Assembly (NCBI RefSeq): GCF_000002515.2
Contig: NC_006042.1
Coordinates: 620,001-684,000, forward strand
Length of the DNA stretch: 64,000 nucleotides
Direction of reading: 5' to 3'
Source: Kluyveromyces lactis
Taxonomy: Eukaryota > Ascomycota > Saccharomycetes > Saccharomycetales > Saccharomycetaceae
Every line of letters begins with the position of its first letter. Position 1 is the first letter of the stretch. This document shows positions 50,432-60,588 of the stretch, in pieces. The notes beneath the pieces were generated by a model. That model made no database searches. It was given only the letters and a program-made list of their open reading frames with translations, and was not told the DNA's origin. The translations under genes and the position numbers were made by a program.

Positions 50432-51209
50432 CTATACATTCCGCAATAGTGCTTCAACACTACCCTCTTCATATAGGAAACCGTCAAAATCTCACTAGTG
50501 TTTCATTACCACATGCTAGCGTGATATGGAGGTGTATATAAGCCATTGCTATCGTTAACTACCGTATATGGGGCTATCTTGACGCATTTTGCCAAATAGT
50601 GACGGAACGGCTGTTACTCGGCAGCAGACACCAGGAGAGAAAACTATCTGATCTTATGCACGTGATACAAAAACTAAAAAAATAGACAGTCGCTTTAACA
50701 CCAGCCTACCTAATTACTCGAGCCCGGAAGTCAAACTACCCCGCAATATTCTATCACGCATAATTCAAGTAGTTGGTTCAAACACCCTATTTACCTGCAC
50801 CCACCTTACAGCTTGATCGTCCATAATCCAGTATAGTTGTTTGATATTTCAAAATAGGAAATACAACAACTACCTCAGTAAGGACTTTTCTCGTAATTCG
50901 GAACCCGCATAGTGCAGCTGGTGTTCCCAACGAAATGAACAAAATCTTTTAGGTTAAAAGATCTCTCAAACCATGCACATTTTCTGAACAATTTCCCGGA
51001 CATCAGCAACAACACATATTCGATCACATGACTTCCGAATATTTTCAACTATGATTTTTCATCATCAGAAACTGACAAAAAATTATGAAGCAAATGTTGA
51101 ATTGAAAGAGTTATATCAATCGGTCAGTGAATAAATGTTGGCGTAAGTTCAACTCTGAGTTTGACTTACGTGCACTGGATCTTAAGAAACAATCCTGTCA
51201 AAGATACCA
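50159..51209. other. Divergent intergenic region PTC6-MRPS12
   Basis: This 1051-bp region carries a 31-nt T run (50401-50431) and a CACGTG box at 50659-50664. A GGTTCAAAC at 50775-50783 resembles a tRNA B box but has no partner A box. No RNA gene or protein gene is supported; a 71-codon ATG frame at 50140-50355 lacks any recognisable similarity. Confidence 0.5.
50401..50431. repeat. Homopolymer run of 31 T
   Basis: The run of 31 uninterrupted T is the longest homopolymer in the window. Poly(dA:dT) tracts of this kind keep nucleosomes away in yeast promoters; it lies about 240 bp upstream of PTC6. Confidence 0.9.
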
Positions 51210-51713
51210 ATGTTCAAACAGGTTTTCGGATTGAGCAGTAGTCTGACTAGACTATCGTTGCGTAATGTTCGTTCAAGCATAGCATTTGCACCACCACTGC
51301 AACAACGTTCTTTCTCATATACTTCACCAATACAAGCCACGTTGAACCAAATAAAGAGAGGGGTCAAGCCTCCTGGCCGTAAGAAGATCACTGAATCCCC
51401 AGATTTGGAGGTATGCCCGATTCGTAAAGGAGTTGTGCTAAGAGTGATGGTATTGAAGCCAAAGAAACCTAATTCTGCTCAGAGAAAAGCTTGTAGAGTG
51501 AGATTAACCAATGGTAACATTGTTTCTGCATATATCCCAGGCGAAGGCCATAACGCACAAGAGCACAGTATTGTATATGTTCGTGGAGGCCGTTGCCAAG
51601 ATTTACCTGGTGTGAAATATCATGTTGTCCGTGGTGCCGGTGATTTGGCCGGTGTTGTCAACAGAATCAGCTCCAGATCGAAGTACGGTGTGAAGAAACC
51701 AACAAAGGAGTAA
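51210..51713 (+). CDS. MRPS12: Mitochondrial small-subunit ribosomal protein uS12m
   Basis: MrpS12 is the mitochondrial S12 protein of the decoding centre. The 167-residue product has a basic, Ser/Arg-rich presequence of about 35-45 residues ([20 protein letters not shown]). The universal S12 motifs follow: [48 protein letters not shown] and [15 protein letters not shown] (the first quoted motif runs about residues 71-98). Slightly longer than S. cerevisiae (about 153, YNR036C), with the excess in the presequence. It is followed by ARC35 on the same strand, as in YNR036C-YNR035C. Confidence 0.96.
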   Translation: MFKQVFGLSSSLTRLSLRNVRSSIAFAPPLQQRSFSYTSPIQATLNQIKRGVKPPGRKKITESPDLEVCPIRKGVVLRVMVLKPKKPNSAQRKACRVRLTNGNIVSAYIPGEGHNAQEHSIVYVRGGRCQDLPGVKYHVVRGAGDLAGVVNRISSRSKYGVKKPTKE

Positions 51714-52113
51714 GATACCAACAGTATTATATTCTGAATTATCAACATAAAATATATACTTATGTTTATAAACTAGACCTTCATGTAAATATGCGAATAA
51801 TCTATCTACTGGTTGCTCAATCTTTATGGCCACGTGACCGAAATTTTGTTCGGATGGTTTTTCCATCATAGAAAAGTGCTGAAAATTTAGTTAACAACGA
51901 TTTCAACGAAAAGGTGCCCCTATTGGAACAAACAGAAAGAAAGATTCATCATCTGCAAGGAATTGGGAAATTTCGAAGAGACTAAACCTGCTCAGTGTTG
52001 AGGAAACTTACAAGTTGATATTGTTCCAAGTCAATTGAAGAAAAGCTCATAGACTTGTTCGAAAAAAAAGCCTGGGTGAACACTTGTGAGCCTTCTAATA
52101 TCAATACATAATA
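51714..52113. other. Intergenic region MRPS12-ARC35
   Basis: This 400-bp spacer contains a CACGTG box at 51831-51836. No other element is seen. Confidence 0.55.
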
Positions 52114-53094
52114 ATGTTACACCTTAAACCATACAACCTATTGGTCCAAAAGACATTAACAGAAGCTTTGGAAGCTTACAACAATGGGTCTCCTTTAACT
52201 TTGGACAGAATCATCTCCGACTTTGATTATACAACGTTACACATCACCAACGATGGCACTGATAAGTCGAACCTATTAGTTTCCATCAGAACCAAGGCTA
52301 CGCAATCTTGTAATGAGAGTGGGAACGATTTACAAGGGTTCTTGCAGGCAAAATTCGATGAAGTACCAGGTTTGGCTCTATCATCTGCTAAAAAGGAGGC
52401 CGGTTACGATTTTACCATTACTGTTGATCTATCTCAAATCACTGCGCAATCTATTGTGCAAGCATCTTTGTTTAAGATCCTTGTAATGTCATATCCATTC
52501 TATTTAGCGTTTGGCCAGAGTAATGCTCTTTCTCAATTGAATGAAATAGACCAAGTGGAAAAATCAAAGGAGGCCAGGGCTATGGTTATCAAATACAGAG
52601 ATGATGAAAACATATACATCAAGCCGTCCTTTGATCGTATCACTGTTATATTCGAAACTATATTCCAAGATGAAACTGACAAAGTTTTCGGTAAAGTTTT
52701 CCTACAAGAATTCGTAGACGCAAGAAAGAGAAATAGATCCATCCAATCTGCGCCTCAAGTGCTATTCTCCCATGAACCACCTTTGGAAATTCAAGAAGTA
52801 GCCCAACAACACGCTCACGTTGCAGGTGCTAAGAAGTCTACCAGGAGATTCATCACATTTGTATTGTTCCCACGTCACTACTCCTCCGATGAACTAATGT
52901 TCACATCTGTGTCACAGCTTGCCCTATTCAGGAACTATTTCCATTACCATATCAAGTGTGCTAAGGCATACATGCATTCAAGAATGAGATATCGTGTTGA
53001 TACATTCATCAAGGTCTTGAATAGAGCAAAGCTAGACGAAGAAACTGAATCCGATTCACGTAGAACAATCACCGGTAGAAAAATGGTCTACTAA
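52114..53094 (+). CDS. ARC35: Arp2/3 complex subunit 2 (p35)
   Basis: Arc35 is the ARPC2 scaffold of the Arp2/3 complex, which nucleates branched actin at cortical patches. The 326-residue product (S. cerevisiae about 342, YNR035C) begins [15 protein letters not shown], as the family does. It contains [69 protein letters not shown] and the C-terminal [20 protein letters not shown] helix used for actin contact. No unusual feature is seen. Confidence 0.97.
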   Translation: MLHLKPYNLLVQKTLTEALEAYNNGSPLTLDRIISDFDYTTLHITNDGTDKSNLLVSIRTKATQSCNESGNDLQGFLQAKFDEVPGLALSSAKKEAGYDFTITVDLSQITAQSIVQASLFKILVMSYPFYLAFGQSNALSQLNEIDQVEKSKEARAMVIKYRDDENIYIKPSFDRITVIFETIFQDETDKVFGKVFLQEFVDARKRNRSIQSAPQVLFSHEPPLEIQEVAQQHAHVAGAKKSTRRFITFVLFPRHYSSDELMFTSVSQLALFRNYFHYHIKCAKAYMHSRMRYRVDTFIKVLNRAKLDEETESDSRRTITGRKMVY

Positions 53095-53160
53095 GTAGAA
53101 ATTGGTTTCAATAATGTGTTTAAAGTATAAAATAGAATGCTGCCGATGTAGCGATTTATA

Positions 53161-53168
53161 TCACGTGA
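53161..53168. promoter_or_regulatory. Cbf1-type E-box TCACGTGA
   Basis: Palindromic E-box 67 bp downstream of the ARC35 stop codon, far from the next start codon on either side. Binding is inferred. Confidence 0.45.
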
Positions 53169-54293
53169 CAAGTAGATGATCCTATTCAGATTTTTTTCCC
53201 TCCGTAATGCCATGCAATTGCTGGGCAATAAACGCTCGAGCCTTGAGTCAGTTCTAACACAACCAAAGAGGAATGGAAAAAAAAAAAAAAAGACCGGGTA
53301 AAACCTACCTGAGTGGAAAGAAAAAAAAAAACAACGCAACTCCGAGTCGGACCATTCCGTCCCAGTTTTAGAGTGCTTGAGAAGCTCAAGAAGCTTAATT
53401 TTCAATTTTCCTCACCCTTGTTGCAGCTGCGAAGTAAGGCACAAGGTAAATGGTACATGGCCTAACCAGAGTACTAACGCCGGTCAAGTTTGGGCTGGAA
53501 TTAGCACTGCCCTGCCTTGCCCCTTCCTTTATCTGTCCAAACCCCACTTCACAATTCAGAACGGAATGACAGCTGGGCAAGCCTATACTGCCAATGTTCG
53601 CAAACTTGCATTCTGGAACCAAAACCCTACGGCCTTACCTGTTTAGCCATTCCTTACATGGTAATGCCATTTGTGCTTTTTTTTTTTCCTTCATTAATTC
53701 TACGCCCACGTTACTGGGTCTTACCCAAACGGAATATATTTTATGATATCGTCGGCAATTTGGGATGCTATTATCCAGTACTCCATCATAATATACCTCC
53801 CACTTTGCGCACGGCTCATAAAACCTACGCCAAGTTCTGGTAGTTACCTTTTTTTTTTATTTTCGAACTTCAAAATGGCTCAAAAACGGCTTCAAAATTG
53901 AATCAGGAAAAAAAAAGCATCCAAAGTTATGGAAAATCCCATACAATGAAACGACGACACAAGGTGAAACAAGAACCGGTTTGAATCTGTCAAAGCAAAG
54001 CCGGAGTGAAGAACCAGATAGCAACGCAATGTTTTTAGATGACTGATCGTATATTGTAGAATTCTTTTTTCGTTTTCCGGGAGTGCCTAAGTCCTCTTTC
54101 ATATATCGCATAGCCTTCCGGTTGCAGCCGCAACCAAATAGCAATTGACTGGGGAAGAAAACCCAACCACTGATACAACGATTCAGAATGGAATTTGTAA
54201 AAGCATGACCCAGTAACTAAACTCCAGCAGAACGAGCTATGTCATTGATATATACATTAAACAAGGTAGTGTTTTTTTTCTTATCTTTATTTA

Positions 54294-54420
54294 GTATGTC
54301 TGACCTGACACTGACTCAAGGGAGTTTAGCGCTCATTACCGAGTCCCTTGTTCCTTTACCAGGCACCAGCTGCTAACACGCCATGAGTACTAACGAAAAA
54401 GAAATCTCCAACATGGCTAG
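54294..54420 (+). other. Candidate orphan intron
   Basis: GTATGT (54294-54299), TACTAAC (54388-54394) and TAG (54418-54420) are in the right order and at normal yeast spacing, defining a 127-nt candidate intron. An AG at 54400-54401 is probably too close to the branch point. It could belong to the 5' leader of the zinc-finger gene or to a non-coding transcript. An ATG at 54239 would place the donor inside a short hydrophobic frame, but I see no homology there. Confidence 0.35.
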
Positions 54421-55220
54421 ATCTCCGGTACAGCAACTCGTATGCGACAGTTTATGAGCTCTTTTTTTTTTTTTACTACCTTCCCTCTCGCTCAGCTATA
54501 CTTAACTAATTTCTTTCCTTTCCTTCCAGAGCTTCCAAGCAGTTTTTTTTTTTTGTTTTTGAGTGATTATATTCTTGTTGATCTAATGCTCTGCAACTGA
54601 AAGGAGAATGCCGAATCATTTTTCCATCCTTTGGGAAGGGCAACGAGTGGGTATGCTGCTGCGACTTTTTCTGTAACGGTTTGGATTTCACCGTTTGTAG
54701 TGTGGCATACGCAAAAGACCTGTCCATGTAGGTATTCATCATTAATATGGAACGCACGGCTTGTCCTCGGGTTTCTTTAGTTTGGTTTTTTTTTCCCTCG
54801 AACAAGGGTGCTTGCTCCTCTATGTGTGAGTTTGAGTGTGGGATGGTCAAGGGAGAGAGCGTCGGCTCTTACGTGCAAATGTGAAGCGCTACTTTTGGAC
54901 CCGCTAAAGCCTTTGATTTTGGAAAAATAAAAAAAAAGGTAAGATGCTTTAGCCATATATATATGTATATATATTGAGCATTAAAGTGATTTACAGGTAT
55001 GTATGGTGTTGAAATACGGAATTGGCGTATGTTTTTTGTGTAAGCTCTGCTACTGTACGTATTTTTTTGTTATCCCATAATCAGACATCAAACGGCTGCG
55101 ATATTTTTGTTGTACTTCCTAAGATATCAGTACTAATATAATATTCTATGGTTTATATTATTCACTTGGGTAACGAATTCTAATAGCATTTACGATTGGA
55201 AAAATAAAGAAAAGGAAAAT

Positions 55221-56897
55221 ATGGACGTTTTATCTCACTCGAGCGTCAACGGTTCCGATCATGTACAAATGATCCAACTGCCACCAATTTCATCTTTTGA
55301 TTCTTTGATCAGAGCTGCTTCGGTAACAGATAACAATAGTATAACGTCTTCAAATTCGAATTTTAACGCAGGTACGCCGAGTCCAGGTGTGACGAATGGC
55401 CAAGTTCAGTTCACTGTGGGGTCTGGTACCGTAAACATTGCACCACGTACTTCTCGAACGTCGGTACCGAATAGCTTGATGGCTTCTACGTTGGTAAGCG
55501 TGAGTCCCCGTGCCAGTGCAAGTGTAAATGCAGCTTATACGAATGCCAACACTCCTAGCACTCATCACAACGGTAATTATAATGCTGACCACGCGGAAAG
55601 TTTTAGTAGCAGTGTCAGTTTTAATGATAATAACAATAATAATATTCAACACAATCAACATCACCATCATAATCTGCAGCAGCAACTGCAGCAGCATCAA
55701 CGTCATCCACAGCAAATACAACGTCAAGAGTCAAACAACCACTCTGTCCCTGTAGTCGTCTCTTCCGGTAAAACGTTTACAGATTCTTTGATGTCCTACC
55801 AATTCGGAAGCACAGGCAGCTCCGGATCAAGCCCTAACGGTCAACAATACCGTCCATCTTCATATTTCCAATCATCATTGTCGAATGGTAACGGTTCTCA
55901 TACACAATCCCCCTTTGCTGGTAACCCTGTTTCGCAACCACATCATCAGATAATCCCCAAACTTAATTCAGGTATTTCAAATATGAATTCATTAATGGAT
56001 CAACAAACGTCACCTACTAGCGATAATAATAATAGTAATGTGCATCACCAGCAGCTACATACACACTACGGTCAAGGCCACGGTAGCTCTTGTAACCATA
56101 CACACTCACATTCCCAAGGTAGCTTGCATCATATGATTTCTCCGATATCAACAACTAACAATCATGCGACAAGCCCAACAAATTCAATTGCAACGGTTTT
56201 ATCACCAACTACATCGACACCCTCGTCTACGGTGTCGAGTACATCAAAACTCTCATCGTTATCCACATCAAGTGATCTAAATACACATCTTATGGATAAC
56301 TCGAAATCGGCTAAGATGAAGATCGAAAATAATGCAAACATGGTTTCCAAAAAACAACCAAGAAAGAAGAAGCAATGTCCTTTATGTGGTCTCTTTTTCT
56401 CTAATTTATCAACACATAAGTCAACCCACCTGTCACCCGAGACACGGCCTTTCAAATGTGAGGTTTGTTCTCGTGGATTTGCCAGATCCAATGATTTGAT
56501 AAGACATAAAAAATTGCATTGGAAAGATGACTTAAACCAAGAATCTATGGATTTTGTTGAGAAGTTAAAGTGCTTGCATGAATTAAAAGGAACCTATAAA
56601 TGCCCTTTTAACTCTAACTTGATTAACTTAGATCTAAAATTAAAGGGCTCTGACATGAAAACCGCAGATTTGCCATTCGAGACTTCAAATTGCCATTCAA
56701 CTGGGGTTTTCTCACGTTGCGACACTTTCAAAAACCATTTGAAAGCTTTGCATTTTGAATACCCACCAGGAACAAAGAAAAAAGATAGAGCGAACGTTGC
56801 AGGCCATTGCAAACACTGTGGTCAGAAATTTGAAAGTATTGAAACGTGGTTAAAAGATCATGTTGGCAAAGAATGTGGCTATAACTACACTGGCTGA
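55221..56897 (+). CDS. Zinc-finger transcription factor of the Stp3/Stp4 type
   Basis: The 558-residue protein has a long N-terminus rich in Asn, Ser, Gln and His (His/Gln runs at about residues 143-170). The DNA-binding region starts near residue 384: CPLCGLFFSNLSTHKSTH, then a standard finger CEVCSRGFARSNDLIRHKKL-H, followed by WKDDL. These match the STP family, which binds amino-acid permease promoters. A distal Cys/His cluster (CKHCGQKFESIETWLKDH) closes the protein. The N-terminus lacks the membrane-anchoring regulatory segment of Stp1/Stp2 that the SPS sensor cleaves, so STP3/STP4 is the better class. It has a 2.1-kb upstream region. Confidence 0.82.
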   Translation: MDVLSHSSVNGSDHVQMIQLPPISSFDSLIRAASVTDNNSITSSNSNFNAGTPSPGVTNGQVQFTVGSGTVNIAPRTSRTSVPNSLMASTLVSVSPRASASVNAAYTNANTPSTHHNGNYNADHAESFSSSVSFNDNNNNNIQHNQHHHHNLQQQLQQHQRHPQQIQRQESNNHSVPVVVSSGKTFTDSLMSYQFGSTGSSGSSPNGQQYRPSSYFQSSLSNGNGSHTQSPFAGNPVSQPHHQIIPKLNSGISNMNSLMDQQTSPTSDNNNSNVHHQQLHTHYGQGHGSSCNHTHSHSQGSLHHMISPISTTNNHATSPTNSIATVLSPTTSTPSSTVSSTSKLSSLSTSSDLNTHLMDNSKSAKMKIENNANMVSKKQPRKKKQCPLCGLFFSNLSTHKSTHLSPETRPFKCEVCSRGFARSNDLIRHKKLHWKDDLNQESMDFVEKLKCLHELKGTYKCPFNSNLINLDLKLKGSDMKTADLPFETSNCHSTGVFSRCDTFKNHLKALHFEYPPGTKKKDRANVAGHCKHCGQKFESIETWLKDHVGKECGYNYTG

Positions 56898-57772
56898 GAA
56901 CGGATATCCAGGGTAATGTGCTGGCACAAAAACGATCTATGGAGTGAGGAACGAACAAACATAACTAAAACAATATGAAACGAATTATACCCGGGAATAT
57001 GTATACCTCTATTTCCTTACCCAAACATACGACACATAAACGCACGGATTGTGAATACGGTACTTGTAGCACTACATGAACCGAACTGTCCATATATATG
57101 TATTTATATAAAGTTATATATTAATGAGAAACGAGATTTTTTAATAATTACTTCAATTTACTGAGGTTGGCACTAAAATAATTAGCGAATGAAAGAAATA
57201 AAACTGTTTATGAGGCAAGTGTCTTTCATTCAATTGAATGTCGGAAGAGGGTACTAGCTTTATGATAACGTTTTAGATGTTATATTCTTTTATGATTAGC
57301 AAATCAATCCTTAAGTTCCATAGTATCCATCATGTAAACATTTAACGCTTAAAAACTTTTATATTTATGATATATTTATATATAAGAAGAGAGAAGGAGA
57401 AAAAATAGAGACAATGTAAATGCCTTTTCAATTTTGTGATCGGAGGTCACAATTATGATTATCTGTCTCTTCGCATCCGACGTCTGATCAGTAAAATATT
57501 CTTATTATGTGCCTGTGAATGTTGTAACTGTTTTTCTTTCTCTCTTGGTTAATATGCGTAATTCAAAATCATGAGAAGGTTCAAAAGACGATGAGAGTTA
57601 TAGTTCGTAAAATAATGTAGTAAGTTGTTAACATATTAATATATCATGTGGTGATGATAAGTGTGGACTATGGAAAGTAGGAAAGAAGGTGAGAAAGTAT
57701 AAATGGAAATAAATAGGAGAATTGGTCATGAATTGATGGAAACTAAAGAAACCAAGTTAATTGTTAGCTAGT
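56898..57772. other. Long convergent spacer between zinc-finger and desaturase genes
   Basis: This 875-bp AT-rich spacer between convergent genes is unusually long for such a position. It includes a 6-bp inverted repeat with 7-nt loop (57434-57439 / 57447-57452) and the palindrome CATTCAATTGAATG (about 57228-57241). A GTGATGA at about 57650 lacks a box D partner. It probably holds long 3' untranslated regions. Confidence 0.5.
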
Positions 57773-59005
57773 TCAGTTCTTCTTCTTACCAGTTCCGACA
57801 CCAACGTTGTTCACGTTTCTGAACATGTAAACACCCTTGGAGTCAGCATCGTCAACGTATTGGCAAGTTCTTGCACTCTTCCATAGTGATACCCACATAT
57901 TCTCATCGTTAAAACGGTAATGTTCACCCATAACCTTCTTGATAGCTTCTGAAGCAGGTCTAGCGTTGTAGAATGGAATTCTGGAACAGTAGTGGTGCAG
58001 AACATGTGTTTCGATAATGTCGTGGAAGATATGAGGGCCAATGAATCCGAATTGTCTATCAATAGTGGCAGCTGCACCTTTAGCGAAGGACCATTGGTCA
58101 GCCTCGTAATGTGGCATAGAGGCATCTGTGTGTTGCAAGTACGTGATGAACACTAACCAATGGTTAACCCAAATGTATGGAACAAACCAGTTAATGAAAA
58201 CAGACCAGCCGCCAAATTTATCATACCATATCTTCAACACCAACGATTGTGTCAGAATACCCAAATCTGATAGCAGAATGTAAATGTAGTCTTTATCGTC
58301 GAACACAGGAGAACTTGGCCAGAAATGGTTCCATTTCCATTTTGGTACGTCTGGATAAGGCTGACCAGTGACATTGGTTAGCAAATAGTAGATCCAACCA
58401 CCCAATTGTTGAGTAAGTAATTCTATCAAAGTTCTAATTGGAGAGTCTTCAGAGAATTCATCGATGTCAGCAAGAATACCACGAGACTTGACGAAATCTT
58501 CTTTTGTCTTTGGTACGAAAACCATATCTCTAGTAATATGGCCGGTAGCCTTATGATGCTTAGAGTGGGTATATTTCCATGAAAAGTATGGCACTAACAA
58601 GTAAGAGTGCAAAACCCAACCCACAAAATCGTTGACAGCACCATAATCAGAAAAGGCTTGATGACCACATTCGTGTGCTAACACCCATAGACCAGTACCG
58701 AAAAGACCTTGAACGTAGCCATAAAATGCCCAATACACAAACCTTGCAGCAACGTGTAGATCTTTGACGTATGGATAAGCAAAGACATTGGCAAAGTAAC
58801 CGATACCGGCCATGATAGCGATATCACGGAACACATAGTATAACGAGACAGCTAACTTTCTATTATAGCATTCTGGAGGAATGGCACTTAAAATGTCCTT
58901 GATGGTATAATCCGGCACTTTGAACACATTACCATGTGTGTCTATAGCGACTTTGCAAGACTCGGTAGTAGTTTCAGCATCGGTTACGTACTGAGACTGA
59001 GACAT
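57773..59005 (-). CDS. FAD2: Membrane fatty acid desaturase (delta-12 or omega-3)
   Basis: This 410-residue ER desaturase introduces a second (delta-12) or third (omega-3) double bond into phospholipid-bound fatty acids, using cytochrome b5. The three histidine boxes are intact: HECGH (111-115), HSKHH (147-151) and HVLHH (334-338), with hydrophobic pairs between them. The C-terminus KKKN fits a KKXX ER-retrieval signal. The N-terminal KVAIDTHGNVFKVPDYTIKD and PPECYNRK are typical of yeast FAD2/FAD3. These two are so alike that I cannot tell regiospecificity from sequence. S. cerevisiae has only Ole1 and no such gene. Codon use is that of a well-expressed native gene. Confidence 0.88.
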   Translation of the reverse strand: MSQSQYVTDAETTTESCKVAIDTHGNVFKVPDYTIKDILSAIPPECYNRKLAVSLYYVFRDIAIMAGIGYFANVFAYPYVKDLHVAARFVYWAFYGYVQGLFGTGLWVLAHECGHQAFSDYGAVNDFVGWVLHSYLLVPYFSWKYTHSKHHKATGHITRDMVFVPKTKEDFVKSRGILADIDEFSEDSPIRTLIELLTQQLGGWIYYLLTNVTGQPYPDVPKWKWNHFWPSSPVFDDKDYIYILLSDLGILTQSLVLKIWYDKFGGWSVFINWFVPYIWVNHWLVFITYLQHTDASMPHYEADQWSFAKGAAATIDRQFGFIGPHIFHDIIETHVLHHYCSRIPFYNARPASEAIKKVMGEHYRFNDENMWVSLWKSARTCQYVDDADSKGVYMFRNVNNVGVGTGKKKN

Positions 59006-60024
59006 TGTTTTGATTGGAAAATGTCCACAAGTAATCTAAAAGCGGGCCCAGTTAAAATCAGGAATATAAATTCAATACCAAAAGGTACACCGGGTGATAC
59101 AGTCTAGATTAAGCTCTGAATTTATGCAGCAGAACCCCTTTTCACAGCCGAAACAGATATCAAGAGATTAGCCTGATGATATGTCCCTTTTAAATAGAAC
59201 TAGATTGCTCAAATCTATCACTATATATATGTAAATATTCTATAACTCAAAAACTCAAAAAGACCAAAATTGGGACAATCTTAATATTTAAAATTTAAAC
59301 TGCCTTTGGTTTTATATATTGGAAATGAAATTACGGTAAAGATTTGAATTAATGTATTTAGACAATACGCCGCAGCAGCGTTAACGAGAAAAAAAAGTAA
59401 GAAATATATATTTCGAAAAGTAACGGAGTGCACTACATTGATCTCCCTGCCAGCGCGCGTCAAGAAAGGGTCCACATTGGAAGTTACTGATGCCGTTGAT
59501 ATCCAAGGGCCTGGACTTAACAGGGCATGAGGATGGATTTATCACTCCGTTGCTGATACCAATCGTAACACAATCTTGCTTATTCACTATATACTACAAA
59601 TAAATACTAAGAACGAATATCCAATTGGACAAAAAAGCACCTATAAACGATTGTATTGGCTACGCTTAACGGTTTAATGTTTCAATTCTTTTTTTTTACG
59701 AATTGTACTGTGGTGAAATCAGCGAGGGACACTGATTCTTTATGAAACCAAATCCAACCAAAAGGAAAATGCGTCAAAGGCTAGTAGGGAGAGAAAAAAA
59801 AAAAAAACAAAACAGACACCAATGTCTGATATCTTGCCATCGATTGACAATTGAGCTTCTACAATAACACTGGATACTCCCGGATCTCTCATCAAGGGTG
59901 AGAGAATGTACAGTTGATCGATTGAAGGTGTAACATTGCCAACAAAACTCTGTAGCAAATCACGCGATCAACTTACATATCCAATAGGATACCTCAAAAA
60001 ACAGTCCGTAATCTCCTTGATGAC

Positions 60025-60048
60025 AGAGAAGCTTACACACGCTTCTCT
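60025..60048. repeat. Perfect 8-bp inverted repeat
   Basis: AGAGAAGC (60025-60032), 8-nt loop TTACACAC, GCTTCTCT (60041-60048). It can form a hairpin in DNA or RNA or bind a dimeric factor. Confidence 0.8.
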
Positions 60049-60093
60049 TTAGTGCAAAGTGACAATGACTACCCCCTTTCTGTTTCTCTGTAA

Positions 60094-60129
60094 CTCATCG
60101 CATCTCATCTCATCTCGTCTCATCTCATA
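60094..60129. repeat. CATCT array with PAC core
   Basis: CTCATCGC (60094-60101, PAC on the minus strand) runs into repeated CATCT units to 60129. It is the complement of the GATGA arrays at 2079 and 18466. It lies about 460 bp upstream of SRP14. Confidence 0.75.
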
Positions 60130-60588
60130 TAGTATGGGGACCTGTTGTTTTTCTTTTTTTTTTTTGTTGGGAAAAACAAGATCGAGGATCGGAAATTTCT
60201 TTTTCTAAAAAAACTAACGAATTTCTTTTCGGGTTCAGGTGAATAGGCACAATTGATTTGGCAAATCTGGCGCAGATGTTAAATGTTATCCGGGTAATGA
60301 AGAACGTCACGTGGTTTGCCACATTTCATTCTTTTTGCACTTGTTTACCGGTATAGAAACAGAGTGGATATCAGAAACGTCGTAGAAATAAAGAGGAAAC
60401 ACATAGTGAAGGGACGATGGCCGGGTAGTGTAATTGCCAGTTGAAAAAATCGTACTTAGCTCCAGTCAAATGAGGGAAAGGCCTTAGATTCAACCTTCGA
60501 CAGGCAGAATATGGTAAAGATGTCCAAAGAAAAAGGTTCAATATCATCACTTATCCAAGTCACCAGAATATACAGGTAACTTCCCATT

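Larger units (their letters stand above)
53095..55220. other. 2.1-kb gene-poor region upstream of the zinc-finger gene
   Basis: This is the longest gene-free stretch. It starts with a TCACGTGA box (53161-53168) and is studded with A and T runs of 9-15 nt (e.g. 53277-53291, 53321-53331, 53677-53687, 53849-53858, 54462-54474, 54543-54554). A complete set of intron signals lies at 54294-54420. Open frames of 75-115 codons (e.g. 54506-54850 minus) begin at TTG and show no similarity. It is probably a long regulated promoter and 5' leader for the STP-type gene, perhaps with a non-coding transcript. Confidence 0.5.
59006..60588. other. Divergent 1.58-kb promoter region desaturase-SRP14
   Basis: The region includes a TATATATAT stretch (about 59222-59229), an 8-bp perfect inverted repeat (60025-60048), a CATCT array with an embedded PAC motif (60094-60129) and a CACGTG box (60308-60313). 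T/A runs occur at 59690-59698, 59795-59807 and 60153-60165. No gene is seen. Its length suggests a regulated desaturase promoter (temperature or oxygen is a guess). Confidence 0.5.

Noticed and set aside
50775-50783. GGTTCAAAC resembling a tRNA B box
   Set aside because: Flanks do not pair into a T arm and no A box is present.
50659-50860. Possible centromere: CACGTG box followed by a T/A-rich element
   Set aside because: The CDEIII-like part lacks the essential CCG core, and the DNA between is not AT-rich enough.
53517-53843. 108-codon frame in the 2.1-kb gap
   Set aside because: TTG start, no similarity, composition driven by T runs.
54506-54850. 114-codon minus-strand frame upstream of the zinc-finger gene
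   Set aside because: TTG start and Lys runs from A tracts; no similarity recognised.
54999-55186. Possible 5' leader intron GTATGT ... TACTAAT ... TAG just before the zinc-finger gene
   Set aside because: Branch site deviates from TACTAAC and the distance to the acceptor is long; weaker than the set at 54294-54420.
60018-60100. TGATGA next to a hairpin, considered as C/D snoRNA
   Set aside because: No CTGA box D within a reasonable distance.
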